This document shows, piece by piece, positions 1 to 10,352 of a stretch of DNA of 64,000 nucleotides. The DNA comes from Geoglobus acetivorans (lineage in GTDB: Archaea > Halobacteriota > Archaeoglobi > Archaeoglobales > Archaeoglobaceae): positions 186,001 through 250,000 of the forward strand of contig NZ_CP009552.1 of the NCBI RefSeq assembly GCF_000789255.1, read 5' to 3'. Within the stretch, counting starts at the first letter, position 1. Every line of letters begins with the position of its first letter. The notes under the pieces were generated by a model. The model was given only the letters and a program-made list of their open reading frames with translations. It made no database searches and was not told where the DNA came from. The translations under genes and the position numbers were made by a program.

Positions 1-150
1 GAAGTCGCTCAGAAAGTCGGTATAAAGCCTGAAAAAGCTTTTCAGGCGATTTACAAGGCAATTCTCGATACGAAGCATGGTCCGAGAGCCGGATACTTCC
101 TGAGTTCTCTTGGGGTTGATTTCGTAAGAAAGAGGTTCATGGAGATATGA
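1..150 (+). CDS. lysS: Class I lysyl-tRNA synthetase, C-terminal end (partial)
   Basis: Open from the left edge to TGA at 148-150; only the last 49 residues are present. The tail carries a KHGPRAG segment followed by a short helix, which resembles the extreme C-terminus of archaeal class I LysRS, the enzyme that charges tRNA-Lys. The catalytic domain lies outside the window, so the call rests on the tail alone. Its stop overlaps the start of the next gene in an ATGA, which suggests translational coupling. Confidence 0.6.
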   Translation, partial: EVAQKVGIKPEKAFQAIYKAILDTKHGPRAGYFLSSLGVDFVRKRFMEI

Positions 151-1139
151 AGTTCAGAAGGATCGAGGCTGGCAGCTATTACTCCTATCTGTCTGAGGGC
201 TGCAGGCTCTGCAGAAAAGGGGCCAAGATGGTCCTCTTTATAACGGGGAGCTGCCCCCATAACTGTTTCTACTGCCCAATATCTGAGGACAGGCGTGGGA
301 AGGATGTGGTCTTTGCGAATGAGCGTTTCGTGGAGAATCTTGACGACATCGTTGATGAGGCTCTGAGCATGTCGGCGGAAGGTGTTGCGATAACGGGGGG
401 TGAGCCTTTAACAAACCCGGAGAGGGTATACGAATTCCTTGAAATCTTCTCGCATGCCGGATTGCACACCCACATCTATACAAGCATCCCCGTCCGGGAG
501 AGCATGATTTCGAAACTGTCTGAAAAGGGCCTGGACGAAATAAGATTTCACCCTCCAGAGCTTGAAAATGCTGAAATGTATGAGGCACCCCTGAAGGCAG
601 CGAAGAAATCCGGAATTGAAGCTGGTTTCGAGGTCCCTGCTTTGAGATTTGATGAGGTTGTTGTTAAAATCGTGAACGGGAATGATGCATTTCTCAACGT
701 AAATGAGCTCGAGTTCTCCGATTCCAATTACCGCAGGCTTATGGAAAGTGGCTGGGAACCGGGAGACTTTTATCAGGCCATAGGGAGCAAAGAGGTTGCC
801 GATGAATACGCCCGGAAGGTCGATAAGTTTCACTTTTGCAGCGTGAAGTTCAAGGAAATAGCCCAGTTCAGGCGAAGGCTGATAAGAATGGCCTTCAATA
901 TGCCTGATTTTTACAGAGTTACAAAGGAAGGGACGGTGATATGTGGACTGGTTGAAGGCAATAAGGATGAAATCAGAAAATTCTTAATCCGCATGAATGC
1001 CCAGTTTACTGAGGTTGATGAGGGCTTTGAAGTTGATGTAGGTGTGGCTGAAAAGCTGAAGGACAGGTTTTATGCGTCGATTATTGAAAGGTATCCCACT
1101 GCAGAAAGGTTGATACTTGAAAAAGATCCGCTGAGGTGA
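147..1139 (+). CDS. Radical SAM domain protein
   Basis: A 330-residue protein with the radical-SAM cluster motif CPHNCFYC (Cys36, Cys40, Cys43), followed by the SAM-binding GGEPL motif. A further CxxC (Cys19, Cys22) precedes the cluster and could hold metal. The core is an archaeal radical SAM enzyme of the MoaA/NifB/PqqE type; the C-terminal third has no motif I recognise, so the substrate is unknown. It starts inside the lysS stop (ATGA) and is followed 4 nt later by a DUF2551 gene, so these are probably co-transcribed. The family call is secure, the reaction is not. Confidence 0.85.
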   Translation: MKFRRIEAGSYYSYLSEGCRLCRKGAKMVLFITGSCPHNCFYCPISEDRRGKDVVFANERFVENLDDIVDEALSMSAEGVAITGGEPLTNPERVYEFLEIFSHAGLHTHIYTSIPVRESMISKLSEKGLDEIRFHPPELENAEMYEAPLKAAKKSGIEAGFEVPALRFDEVVVKIVNGNDAFLNVNELEFSDSNYRRLMESGWEPGDFYQAIGSKEVADEYARKVDKFHFCSVKFKEIAQFRRRLIRMAFNMPDFYRVTKEGTVICGLVEGNKDEIRKFLIRMNAQFTEVDEGFEVDVGVAEKLKDRFYASIIERYPTAERLILEKDPLR

Positions 1140-1143
1140 GGAC

Positions 1144-1452
1144 TTGAGGGCAGAGGAAATTGAAAGACGATTGAGGAAGTATCTGGAAAGAGACAGGACA
1201 GGTGTGAGGAAGAGCCTAATAAAACTGCTCATTGGAGGCAGAAAGTATACGACTGGGGAAATACACGAAATGCTGAAGAATCAGGGCTTCGAGTTAAACC
1301 CGAGGGGAGTTTCAGCAATGGTCGGACTCATGAGTGCAAGACTGGGCATTTTAAAGGTGGAGATGGGAGAAAAGAATAGATACTGTCTCAAAAGCGAGTA
1401 TCTTGACCTGGTTAAGAATGTTTTGACGGAGTATGATAGCGAAAATCTATGA
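1144..1452 (+). CDS. DUF2551-like small protein
   Basis: 102 residues from a TTG start just after the radical SAM gene. It is predicted to be helical, and the central part (TTGEIHEMLKNQGF, then a Ser/Ala-rich helix) looks like a winged-helix DNA-binding module. It resembles the small DUF2551 proteins of Archaeoglobus and methanogens; the function is unknown. It overlaps the uppS start by about 20 nt, so it sits in a tight operon with radical SAM and uppS. Confidence 0.6.
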   Translation: MRAEEIERRLRKYLERDRTGVRKSLIKLLIGGRKYTTGEIHEMLKNQGFELNPRGVSAMVGLMSARLGILKVEMGEKNRYCLKSEYLDLVKNVLTEYDSENL

Positions 1453-2194
1453 GCTCAGATTGTTGAGGAATGTCAGGAAGGGGGAAATCCCCAAGCATGT
1501 TGCGATAATAATGGATGGTAACAGGAGGTATGCCAGAAAGAGAGGCATGCCATCCCACATGGGCCATTTTTTTGGATCCCGCAAAGCCGAAAAGGTTCTG
1601 GACTGGTGCAGGGAAATCGGAGTCAGGGTAGTCACACTCTATGCCTTTTCAACCGAGAATTTCAGGAGGAGCGAAGAGGAAAAGAGGAATATCTTTGATC
1701 TGTTCAGGAAGGAGATGAACAGACTCCTTGAAGATCCAAGAACGCACAGAAACCGGATGAGAGTAAGGGTGGTGGGATACAGAGGTATGCTTCCCGACGA
1801 CCTTGTTGAGGTGATTGAGCGGGTTGAGCGAAAAACTGCAGGATATGACAGGTTTTTCCTGAATATTGCCTTTGGTTATGGGGGAAGGCAGGAAATAATT
1901 GACGCTGTCAGGAATGTACTCCGGAAGGTCAGGGAAGGGAAAATTAAGCCGGACGATATTGATGAGAGGTTGATCTCCCACCACCTCTACTCGGATAATG
2001 GTTACGAGAACGTGGATATCCTCATAAGGACCGGAGGGGAGCAGAGACTTTCCAACTTCCTGCCCTGGCAGTGTGCCAACAGCATAACGTATTTCGTTGA
2101 TGTTTACTGGCCGGCCTTCAGGAAAATAGACCTTTTGAGGGCTATAAGAACCTGGCAGAGTTTGAGGGCGAGGTATTATAAAGCAATGGTGTGA
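1433..2194 (+). CDS. uppS: Undecaprenyl-type cis-prenyltransferase
   Basis: 253 residues. Cis-prenyltransferases extend an allylic diphosphate with isopentenyl diphosphate to make the polyprenyl carrier used for glycan assembly; in archaea this feeds dolichol-type lipids. The diagnostic IIMDGNRRYA motif lies near residue 30, followed by the GxxxG region, a TLYAFSTENF motif and the C-terminal DILIRTGGEQRLSNFLPWQ motif, all typical of the family. Length is normal. It overlaps the upstream DUF2551 gene by 20 nt, and aRF1 begins about 10 nt downstream. Confidence 0.93.
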   Translation: MIAKIYELRLLRNVRKGEIPKHVAIIMDGNRRYARKRGMPSHMGHFFGSRKAEKVLDWCREIGVRVVTLYAFSTENFRRSEEEKRNIFDLFRKEMNRLLEDPRTHRNRMRVRVVGYRGMLPDDLVEVIERVERKTAGYDRFFLNIAFGYGGRQEIIDAVRNVLRKVREGKIKPDDIDERLISHHLYSDNGYENVDILIRTGGEQRLSNFLPWQCANSITYFVDVYWPAFRKIDLLRAIRTWQSLRARYYKAMV

Positions 2195-2204
2195 GGTGAT
2201 GGTC

Positions 2205-3428
2205 ATGGATAGCAGGCTTAAATATGAATTCAGAAGAAAACTCGAAGAACTTGAAAAGTTTAAGGGTAGGGGTACCGAACTGATCACCCTTTACATTCCT
2301 CCTGATAAGAATATTGCGGATGTCTCCGCTCAGCTTAGGAATGAGCTGAGTCAGGCCCAGAACATAAAATCTAAACAGACAAGGACGCACGTCACTGCTG
2401 GACTCGAAGCGATACTGCAAAGGCTGAAACTTTACAGAAAACCTCCTGAGAATGGAATGGTGATCATCAGCGGAGTTATTGATCTCGGAGGTGGAAGGGA
2501 GAAGCACATAACTGAGATCATTGAACCTCCCGAACCCGTGCCTCTCTACAAGTATCACTGCGACTCGACATTTTACCTTGAACCTCTGAAAGAGATGCTT
2601 GCCGAGAAAAAGGTATACGGATTGATTGTGCTGGACAGAAGAGAGGCGGCAATAGGTATCCTCAGGGGCAAGAGAATAGAACTTCTTGCATACGCAACTT
2701 CCAACGTTCCCGGGAAGCACAGACAGGGTGGTCAGAGCAGCGTGAGGTTTGAAAGGCTCAGAGAGATTGCCATCCATGAGTTCTACAAGAGAGTTGGAGA
2801 CAAGGCAACGGAAGCTCTGCTTCCCTACCGGGAGGACCTGCTTGGGATTCTAATTGGGGGGCCCTCACCGACCAAGGAGGAGTTTTACGAGGGAGGTTAC
2901 CTCCACCACGAGCTTCAGCAGAAGGTTATCGGGCTGTTTGACGTCAGTTATACTGATGAAAGTGGCCTCTATGAGCTTGTGGAAAAGGCAAGCGATGCGC
3001 TGCAGGAACTCGACCTGATGAGGGAGAAGAAGCTGCTGAACCGGTTCATGAAGGAGGTTATAAAGGACGGGAATGCAGCTTATGGTGAAGAGGAGGTTAG
3101 AAAGTATCTGAGTCTGGGTGCAGTTGACACTCTGCTGGTTTCTGAAGATCTGAGGTATGAGAGAGTCAGGTACCGATGCCCTGTCTGCGGAGAGGAGAAA
3201 GAGGTTACCATGAAGGAAAATACTGATAAAGAAATGATCTGTGAAAAGGATAATGTCAGGATGGAGGAAATCGAGAGAAAGGACGTCATTCTTGAGCTTG
3301 CCGAGCTTGCGGAGGCAAGCGGAGCTAAAGTGGAGTTCATTTCAGGGGAGTCAGAAGAGGGCGCCATGCTTAAGAACGCATTTGGGGGTATTGCAGCCAT
3401 TCTCAGGTACAAACCAGAGGGATGGTAA
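2205..3428 (+). CDS. prf1: Peptide chain release factor aRF1
   Basis: 407 residues from ATG 2205. That start is preferred over GTG 2196 and ATG 2199 because GAGGTGA lies at the right distance before it. aRF1 recognises all three stop codons and triggers peptide release. NIKS (residues 53-56) is the stop-codon recognition motif and GGQ (175-177) the hydrolysis motif. The C-terminal domain holds a CPVCGEE zinc-ribbon half and a later Cys. Length is normal for archaea. Its TAA overlaps the argS ATG. Confidence 0.95.
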   Translation: MDSRLKYEFRRKLEELEKFKGRGTELITLYIPPDKNIADVSAQLRNELSQAQNIKSKQTRTHVTAGLEAILQRLKLYRKPPENGMVIISGVIDLGGGREKHITEIIEPPEPVPLYKYHCDSTFYLEPLKEMLAEKKVYGLIVLDRREAAIGILRGKRIELLAYATSNVPGKHRQGGQSSVRFERLREIAIHEFYKRVGDKATEALLPYREDLLGILIGGPSPTKEEFYEGGYLHHELQQKVIGLFDVSYTDESGLYELVEKASDALQELDLMREKKLLNRFMKEVIKDGNAAYGEEEVRKYLSLGAVDTLLVSEDLRYERVRYRCPVCGEEKEVTMKENTDKEMICEKDNVRMEEIERKDVILELAELAEASGAKVEFISGESEEGAMLKNAFGGIAAILRYKPEGW

Positions 3429-5077
3429 TGTTCAGGCTGTTTTATGATGAGGTTAAAAAAGCAACCGGGTTTGAAGATAAATTTCTGAGAGAAAGCGAGC
3501 ATGCAGACCTTGCAAGCACAGTTGCGTTTAAACTTGCAAAAGAGCAGAAAAGAAAGCCCCAGGAAATTGCCGAGGAGCTTGTGGAAGATTTTGAATTTTC
3601 AGGGGATTACATTGGTAAAATTGAGATAGTCAATGGCTATATCAACTTCTTCGCCAGCGAGGAGTTTTTTGAAGATACTGTTAATGCCGTGCTGGATGAA
3701 GACTTCAGGTACGGAGAACTGAAGCTTGGGGGAGAGGTCCTTATAGAACACACGTCTGCAAACCCCGATGGGCCGCTGCATATCGGCCATATAAGAAACT
3801 CCATAATTGGCGACACTCTCGCAAGAATTTTCAGAAAGGCTGGCATTGATGTTGTGACTCAGTATTATGTCAACGACATGGGAAGGCAGGCCGCAATGGC
3901 CGTGCTGGGAGTTAAAAGATACGGTCTTGGCGAAGGAAAACCGGATCACGAGGTTGCAAGGGCATACATAAGGATCAATGCAGATGCTGAGGAAGACGAA
4001 GGCATAAATCAGGATGTGGAGAAACTGATGATCGAGTATGAACAGGGAAATGAGGAGGCAATCAAGCTGTTCAGAGATGTGATCGGCAAGGCTCTTGAGG
4101 GTATAAAGGAAACACTTGAGACGCTCAACGTCGAACATGATGGATATGTGTGGGAATCGGAGTTCATCAGGAACGGTTATGTCGACAGGATCTTTGAAAT
4201 GCTTGAGGAAAAGGGGTTGCTTGAGCAGGATGGAGTCCATTACATCGACATGAAGAGGTTCGGGTTTGACAAGGATGTTATACTCAGGAGGGAAAACGGG
4301 ACCACTCTGTACATAACGAGAGACCTTGCATACCACCTCTGGAAGAATGAAAATTACGAAAGGTTTGTGAACGTACTCGGGGCAGATCACAAGCTCATAG
4401 CAAAACAGCTTTCTGCAGTTCTTGAGGCGATAGGGCTTAGGCCTCCAGAAACTGTGTTTTTTGAATTCGTATCTCTGCCGGAGGGGTCAATGAGTACAAG
4501 GAAAGGCAAGTTCATCTCGGCGGATGAACTTATTGAGAAGACTCTGGTTGAGGCAGAGAAGATACTGGCCGACAGGGATTTTGATGCGGAAGAGAAGGAG
4601 AGGGTGGCAAGGGCTGTGGCGGTCGGTGCACTGAGGTTTGACTTTGTCAGGGTTTCGCCAGAAAAGCCCATGACCTTCGACTGGAAAAAAGCTCTGGACT
4701 TTGAGAGGCAGACTGCGAGCTACATTCAGTACACCCATGCCAGAGCGTGCAGCATAATGCGGAAAGCAGTAGAGAACGGCTACGCTGACCTCGAATTCAG
4801 TTATGAGCACATGGACGAAGTGGAGAGATCTCTGATTCTCCTCCTTTCGAAATTCTCGTATGTGCTGGAAAGAGTCGTGAACACTCTGAGGCCGAACGTG
4901 TTTGCCGAGTATGTCATGGATGTCGCCGAGAGATTCAATGATTTCTATCATCGAAATCCTGTTCTCGTTGAGGACAGTCATCTGAGGATGCACAGGCTTG
5001 CCATTGTTGATGCCACGAGGATTGTGCTGAGAAACGGTCTCGAACTTCTTGGAATTGAGGCTCTGGAAAGAATGTAG
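3428..5077 (+). CDS. argS: Arginyl-tRNA synthetase
   Basis: 549 residues from ATG 3428, which overlaps the prf1 stop. An ATG at 3422 is in frame, but AGAGGG is better spaced for 3428. Class I synthetase charging tRNA-Arg. The N-terminal Add-1-like domain is followed by the HIGH signature (GPLHIGHIRN, about residue 120), the KMSKS equivalent GSMSTRKG and a C-terminal helical anticodon-binding domain (TASYIQYTHARA, typical of ArgS). Length and layout match the family. Confidence 0.95.
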   Translation: MFRLFYDEVKKATGFEDKFLRESEHADLASTVAFKLAKEQKRKPQEIAEELVEDFEFSGDYIGKIEIVNGYINFFASEEFFEDTVNAVLDEDFRYGELKLGGEVLIEHTSANPDGPLHIGHIRNSIIGDTLARIFRKAGIDVVTQYYVNDMGRQAAMAVLGVKRYGLGEGKPDHEVARAYIRINADAEEDEGINQDVEKLMIEYEQGNEEAIKLFRDVIGKALEGIKETLETLNVEHDGYVWESEFIRNGYVDRIFEMLEEKGLLEQDGVHYIDMKRFGFDKDVILRRENGTTLYITRDLAYHLWKNENYERFVNVLGADHKLIAKQLSAVLEAIGLRPPETVFFEFVSLPEGSMSTRKGKFISADELIEKTLVEAEKILADRDFDAEEKERVARAVAVGALRFDFVRVSPEKPMTFDWKKALDFERQTASYIQYTHARACSIMRKAVENGYADLEFSYEHMDEVERSLILLLSKFSYVLERVVNTLRPNVFAEYVMDVAERFNDFYHRNPVLVEDSHLRMHRLAIVDATRIVLRNGLELLGIEALERM

Positions 5078-5189
5078 ACCTGCAGTATCCTTAATTTACT
5101 GTTTTTTATAACTCTCTTTCCCTTCAGGTTCACTGCAGTTAAAGAAACCTTTATCTTCTCAGCGCTTTGAAAACCTTTCAGGTGGTTCT

Positions 5190-7406
5190 GTGCAGCGGAG
5201 TGTTCAGGTGTCTCTGAGCAGAGATCTTTCTTTTTTTGACATAACGATGATCGGAATTGCCGGGATGATAGGTGCCGGCATTTTTGCATTAACGGGCATA
5301 GCAGCTGGAATTGCTGGGCCGGCAATACTGTTCGCTTTCCTTCTTAATGGGCTCATTGCGACGCTTACGGGTCTGGCGTACGCAGAGCTTGGGTCATCCC
5401 TTCCTCAGGCTGGTGGAAGTTACCTCTGGATAAAAGAGGCGATGGGCAAGTTTCCGGGATTTCTGGCAGGCTGGGTTGACTGGGCAGCCCATACAATAGC
5501 CTGTGCCCTTTACGCAGTTACGTTTGGAGCCTTCTTTGCTGAACTTGTTATCGGTTTTGCAGGCATCCCCCTTCCAAGACCAGCTCTGGCAAAACTCTCT
5601 GCCTTCTTGATGATCACTTTTCTTGCCTACGTTAACTACAAGGGTGCCAAAGAGAGCGGAAAACTTGGTGGAATAGTGACGATTCTAAAGGTTATGATTC
5701 TGGTGGTTTTCGCATTGTTTGGCATTTACAAAACGTTCACGTATCCTGACTGGTTGGGATCATACACGCCATTCATGCCAAACGGAGTTTCGGGAGTTCT
5801 TGCGGCCATGGGTCTCACGTTTATTGCGTTCGAGGGCTTTGAGATAATTGTCCAGAGCGGAGAGGAGGTTAAGAATCCGGAGAGAAACATTCCAAGGGCC
5901 ATAGTTGTCTCACTCTGGACTGCTGTTGCAATTTACATCCTGGTTGCATTCTCTCTGCTTGGTGCTGTGAAGGCAGATGAACCAAGCTGGATGTTTCTCG
6001 GAAAGCTTGCTGAACTCAGTCTTGTGAGGGTTGCTGACGGAATAATGCCCTTCGGTGGCTACATGATTCTGGCGGGAGGTATTATCTCCACGATAAGTGC
6101 CATGAACGCAACAATTTATTCATCCTCGAGAGTTGTGTTTGCGTTAAGCAGAACCGGTTATCTCCACAGAATTTTTTCTGACATCAATCAGAAGACCAGA
6201 ACTCCACATTACGCGATATTTTTCAGCTACATCATTGTTGCAGTCTCTTCTCTGGCACCCATTGAAACTGTGGCGTCTGCTGCAAGCTTCATGTTCATAA
6301 TTCTGTTCATCCTTGTGAATCTGTCCCTTGTGGTTCTCAGGCTGAGGCGTCCGGATATAAAGAGAAGCTTTAAACTTCCTCTGGCCCACGTTCTGTCCAT
6401 AGTGGCGATAGTCTCCCAGCTTGTGGTTTCATATTACCTGATAACTCAGCTGGAGCACGGCCTGCTTGTATTTGCCATAACGCTTGCCTGGATATTTCTC
6501 GGGGCGTTTGTTTATTTTGCATACTCGGAAAAAGAGATGGAGAAGAGAATTCAGGAAGAACTTGTTACCGTTTACTCAGAAGCTCCGGTTGAAAGAAAAG
6601 AGTTTACGATCCTTGTACCTGTTGCAAATCCGGTCATAGCAAAAAAGCTTGTCCGGTTTGCCGAGATTATCGCCAGGCAGAGGGATGGAGCGGTAATCGT
6701 CATGAGTGTTGTTAAAGCCCCAATGCAGACACCACCTTCCGCACTGAGGGGTGAGGTTAAGGAGGCAAAGGAGCTCGTTGAGAACCTGATATCTGGTCTC
6801 ACTGTACCCTCCGGGGGGATTGTCAAGGTGGGACACAGTATTGCTGAGGCAGTGATAGCAGCCTCGGAAGAGGTCGATGCAGACCTGATTGTCATGGGCT
6901 GGAGAGGGAGGACCTTCAGAAAGGACGCAGTGCTGGGTAGCACCATTGACCCTGTCCTGATGAAGGCCGCATGTGATGTCCTCGTTGTCCGGTTTGAGTA
7001 TGGAGAACATGTACCTGATTTCAAGACGATTCTCATTCCCGCCGCCGGTGGCCCGCACGTCGAACTCGCCTGCGAAATAGCAGGAAACATTGCAAGGGAA
7101 AGGCACGGGATGGTAAAGCTGATTCACGTTGGAAGATCTGCTGAAGAGAGGAAAAAGGCGGAGAAGGTGTTTGAAAAGCTCGCTGAAATGCTGGAAGGTA
7201 TAGATGTTGAGACCGAGTACGTGGTGGACAGCGATCCTGCCCTGAGAATCGCCAGAGAATCTGAAAAATTCGATCTCACGATCATTGGGGCGAGCGAGAG
7301 GACCTTCCTTTACAACTTTCTGAGAGGTCTCTTCCCCGAAAAAATCATTGAGAATACTGGCAGAACTGTGGCCGTAACGAGAAAATGGGTGAGGTTTGTT
7401 AAGTAA
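5190..7406 (+). CDS. APC-type amino acid permease fused to two Usp domains
   Basis: 738 residues from GTG 5190, with AGGTGG upstream. Residues 1 to about 430 form some 12 membrane segments of an amino acid/polyamine/cation (APC) transporter, beginning with the GMIGAGIFALTG substrate loop. Two cytoplasmic universal-stress-protein domains follow (about 465-600 and 610-738). The first keeps a nucleotide-binding pattern (MGWRGRTF, then GSTIDPV); the second has GASERTF. Such fusions are known for archaeal cationic amino acid transporters and probably tie transport to adenine nucleotides. It is a single gene after a 110-bp gap with a TATA-like element (about 5150). Confidence 0.88.
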   Translation: MQRSVQVSLSRDLSFFDITMIGIAGMIGAGIFALTGIAAGIAGPAILFAFLLNGLIATLTGLAYAELGSSLPQAGGSYLWIKEAMGKFPGFLAGWVDWAAHTIACALYAVTFGAFFAELVIGFAGIPLPRPALAKLSAFLMITFLAYVNYKGAKESGKLGGIVTILKVMILVVFALFGIYKTFTYPDWLGSYTPFMPNGVSGVLAAMGLTFIAFEGFEIIVQSGEEVKNPERNIPRAIVVSLWTAVAIYILVAFSLLGAVKADEPSWMFLGKLAELSLVRVADGIMPFGGYMILAGGIISTISAMNATIYSSSRVVFALSRTGYLHRIFSDINQKTRTPHYAIFFSYIIVAVSSLAPIETVASAASFMFIILFILVNLSLVVLRLRRPDIKRSFKLPLAHVLSIVAIVSQLVVSYYLITQLEHGLLVFAITLAWIFLGAFVYFAYSEKEMEKRIQEELVTVYSEAPVERKEFTILVPVANPVIAKKLVRFAEIIARQRDGAVIVMSVVKAPMQTPPSALRGEVKEAKELVENLISGLTVPSGGIVKVGHSIAEAVIAASEEVDADLIVMGWRGRTFRKDAVLGSTIDPVLMKAACDVLVVRFEYGEHVPDFKTILIPAAGGPHVELACEIAGNIARERHGMVKLIHVGRSAEERKKAEKVFEKLAEMLEGIDVETEYVVDSDPALRIARESEKFDLTIIGASERTFLYNFLRGLFPEKIIENTGRTVAVTRKWVRFVK

Positions 7407-9503
7407 TCAGTAATTGTGGACGACTCTGTAGTGGTCCGGTCTCGGGCAGTAGATTTCTCCTCTTTCTCTCATTTTTATCAGCAGTTCTCTTGTTTTGACC
7501 TTATCTATTCCCTGCTTCTCAGCCTCATCAAAAATCTGTTCCTCCGGGACTCCTTTATCATATTCTTTTTCGAGCTCCTCTATTATCTTCTTCAGAACCA
7601 TTATCCTGTCTCTCTGCGTTTTTGACGTGCCGGAATATGCGTAGTCTATGTCGATCTCTCCTGTCTCAGGGTCCATCGCTATCTGTTCGAGACTCTTCCT
7701 TATTATTCTGATTACTCTTTCAACGTCCTCTACTTCGACTCTGTCGGAAAGTCTGATTCTTGCAGATGCTTCGGCCAGCCTAATGAGTGCTTCAAGCTGT
7801 CTTGCTGTTATCGGAACCGGGGAATTTTCCTTGGCTTTTCCTCTCATTCCCACGTAGAACTCAACTATTCTTCTCTCAGCCTCCTCTGTTAATACCGGAA
7901 AAACAGTCCTTTTGGCGTAGGCAACGTATTTCCTGAGCAGATCTGGCTCTATTGCCGGTGTAACCTTTTGAATCTCTGCCTCAAGGCTCTGTCTTGTGTA
8001 TTCGCTTGAAACATTCTTCATTTTTTCGAGCTTTTCTCCGAGTTTGTGGGTTTTCAGTATATGGGTGGCAAGGGCTTTGTCCCTTTCGACGTCGGGATCG
8101 TCAGTAAGGACGAAGGTCAGGTCAAACCTTGACATGAGGGTTGGAGACAGATTTATCTGCTCGGCTATTGGCTGATATTTGTCGAATCTGCCGTATTTCG
8201 GGTTTGCAGCTCCAAGGAGGGCACATCTTGCCTTCAGAACAGCATTGATACCCGCTTTTGCAACGCTGATCGTCTGCTGCTCCATTGCTTCGTGCAGAGC
8301 GCTTCTGTCTTCAGCCCTCATCTTGTCTATCTCGTCCACCAGCGCGATACCCTTGTCTGCAAGAACGAGCGCACCGGCTTCGAGAGTCCATCTGCCATCG
8401 ACTTCATCTCTCACCGCAGTTGCCGTCAGTCCGGCTGTGGTTGTTCCCTTTCCAGTGGTGTAAACGCTTCTCGGTGCTATTCTGTGGACGTATCTCAAAA
8501 GCTGAGACTTTGCAACTCCCGGATCTCCCACGAGGAGGATATGAATATCTCCTCTGATCTCCGTCCCGTCCGGGAGTCTTTTGGGCACGCCGCCAAAAAG
8601 CTGCAGGGCTATTGCGAGCTTTATGTCCTCGTATCCGTAAATTGATGGTGCAATACTCCCCACTATTTTTCTGTATATTCCCTCGTCCTCAGCAAGCTCG
8701 AGAATTTTCTTTTTGTCCTCTTCCGTTATCTCGAATTCTTCGTACTCCTGCTGCAGAATCTCTATTGAATTTCCCTCGATGAAGAGATCCATGTGGGTCA
8801 GCTTTTTCATCCCCTGGCCTCTCGGATTGGCTCTCACGATGCCGTTTATCACAACCCTGTCTCCGGGGTTTATGATCCCTGAAATATCTCCCTCCAGGTA
8901 AACATCGATGCTCTGCGGCTGCTCTCCACCCTTCAGATTTTCCGGATATTCCTGGATTTTTATTCTCTGGCTGTCTATAAGCACGCTCTCTTCTGGCACA
9001 AACGTGAAGCGTTTGGATTTGCATGCCGGACACTCATAAGGAGGCTTCAGAACACCCTCTTCCTGATAGACCTTAACCTTCTTGCCGCAGTTGCCACAGA
9101 AGTATGCCGCCTCAACAATTTTCGGCCTTACCTCCGTAACCTTCCTTACTATCCCCTCTATTGCCACGAACCTGGATATGTGTTCCGCTCTCAGATCTCT
9201 TATCAGTATTCTCCTTGCGAGCGGGAGGTTGAAAAACCTGGGAATGCAGTTCTCGAGTTTAACATCGTAAATGTTGTCTGTAAGCTCGATTCCTCTTCTG
9301 GCATCGTCGATTACCTTGTCTGGATTTGAGAAAAGCTCCTCTGCAAGAGTACCCTCTTTGAAGATTGTGAGGTGTGACAGGACATCCACGTTTATACTTC
9401 TGACTCCAAAACTCCCAGTTGAAATTCTCCCGGCTATTTTGTTAAGTTCATCCTGGTAGTAATTCTGAAAGAACTCTCTCCAGATTGCGGGACTGCTCAG
9501 CAT
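7407..9503 (-). CDS. mcm: Replicative helicase MCM
   Basis: 698 residues if translated from ATG 9503, which follows a good AGGTAG site; the frame stays open upstream to 9572. MCM is the hexameric 3'-5' replicative helicase. Visible parts are an N-terminal DNA-binding domain with a four-Cys zinc element (CGNC...CPAC), Walker A GDPGVAKSQLL, Walker B LVDEIDKM, the arginine-finger motif SRFDL and a C-terminal winged helix ending in VVHNY. There is no intein. It is convergent with the permease; its promoter has a TATA element (about 9555-9565). Confidence 0.96.
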   Translation of the reverse strand: MLSSPAIWREFFQNYYQDELNKIAGRISTGSFGVRSINVDVLSHLTIFKEGTLAEELFSNPDKVIDDARRGIELTDNIYDVKLENCIPRFFNLPLARRILIRDLRAEHISRFVAIEGIVRKVTEVRPKIVEAAYFCGNCGKKVKVYQEEGVLKPPYECPACKSKRFTFVPEESVLIDSQRIKIQEYPENLKGGEQPQSIDVYLEGDISGIINPGDRVVINGIVRANPRGQGMKKLTHMDLFIEGNSIEILQQEYEEFEITEEDKKKILELAEDEGIYRKIVGSIAPSIYGYEDIKLAIALQLFGGVPKRLPDGTEIRGDIHILLVGDPGVAKSQLLRYVHRIAPRSVYTTGKGTTTAGLTATAVRDEVDGRWTLEAGALVLADKGIALVDEIDKMRAEDRSALHEAMEQQTISVAKAGINAVLKARCALLGAANPKYGRFDKYQPIAEQINLSPTLMSRFDLTFVLTDDPDVERDKALATHILKTHKLGEKLEKMKNVSSEYTRQSLEAEIQKVTPAIEPDLLRKYVAYAKRTVFPVLTEEAERRIVEFYVGMRGKAKENSPVPITARQLEALIRLAEASARIRLSDRVEVEDVERVIRIIRKSLEQIAMDPETGEIDIDYAYSGTSKTQRDRIMVLKKIIEELEKEYDKGVPEEQIFDEAEKQGIDKVKTRELLIKMRERGEIYCPRPDHYRVVHNY

Positions 9504-9620
9504 GGTATCTACCTGTGTGAGAGGACGGAGTATTAATCGATTGTGGATGTGTAATTTTATAATATGCCTCAAATTAGTATGAATGAAAATCTGGCAGACC
9601 CAGTTTCATTGTGTTTGCAT

Positions 9621-10352
9621 TCATTCGAGACCTCTGAGGAATGCCTTTACGTTTTTCCCGAGAACTGCGTGGTTGTATCCTCCTTCAAGCACTGCAAATC
9701 TCCTGCCATTGCACCGATATTCAGAATACTCCTTCAGAATTTTGCCTATCTCGGTGTAGTCTCCCCTGTCGAGAATACCTCCCCAGTCCTCTTTTGCACG
9801 ATCGAATCCAGCGGAAGCGGCAACAATATCATATTCAGAGCTTTCAAGGAACTCTGCAATGCCGTTAACATCTCCGCCTTTCATGTGGAAGTAACTCACC
9901 CTCTCATTATCTCTGAAGGTGTTTGCAGTCCCGTCACCAAAATGCAGGTCAAAATCCACGATTGCTGCACTCTTGATCTTTCCCCAGATGATGAGCTTTC
10001 TCACGGCTATTGCAATGTTGTTGAAATAGCAGAACCCCCATGCGCTGTTTGGACTCGCGTGGTGCCCGGGAGGGCGTACGGCGGCAAAAGCCGGCTCCTC
10101 AAATGCAATCTCCGAGGCAAGAATTGCCCCACCTGCTGCAAGAACAGCCACATCGTAAACTCCTGTTTCGTTTCTGACCCACTCATAATGCCGTTCGGTG
10201 TGGACAAGAAGAATGTCTTCTTTTTCGGCCTTTCCAGGCTCCACGATTTCGTAGTCTTTCAGCTCGCTTATTATTGCCTCCATTCTGCCCTCTTCAGCAG
10301 CGGGGTCTGCCGTGTAAACCCTGTAAAATTCTGGATGAAACACGATTTTCAT
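9621..10352 (-). CDS. Histone deacetylase/AcuC-family hydrolase
   Basis: 243 residues. The zinc-dependent arginase/deacetylase fold is shown by RPPGHHA (catalytic His pair) and DFDLHFGDGT (Asp and His zinc ligands); a further Asp lies near SAGFD. It removes acyl groups from lysine or small amines; whether the archaeal substrate is a chromatin protein or a metabolite cannot be told. At 243 residues it is shorter than AcuC (about 380) but in the range of archaeal and bacterial class II-like members. It lies in the same direction as mcm, upstream of it. Confidence 0.88.
   Translation of the reverse strand: MKIVFHPEFYRVYTADPAAEEGRMEAIISELKDYEIVEPGKAEKEDILLVHTERHYEWVRNETGVYDVAVLAAGGAILASEIAFEEPAFAAVRPPGHHASPNSAWGFCYFNNIAIAVRKLIIWGKIKSAAIVDFDLHFGDGTANTFRDNERVSYFHMKGGDVNGIAEFLESSEYDIVAASAGFDRAKEDWGGILDRGDYTEIGKILKEYSEYRCNGRRFAVLEGGYNHAVLGKNVKAFLRGLE

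Noticed and set aside
10007-10207. Other open frames antisense to conserved genes (for example over the deacetylase-like, MCM and pdxS genes)
   Set aside because: They mirror codon structure of well-supported genes and have no motif, promoter or neighbour support.
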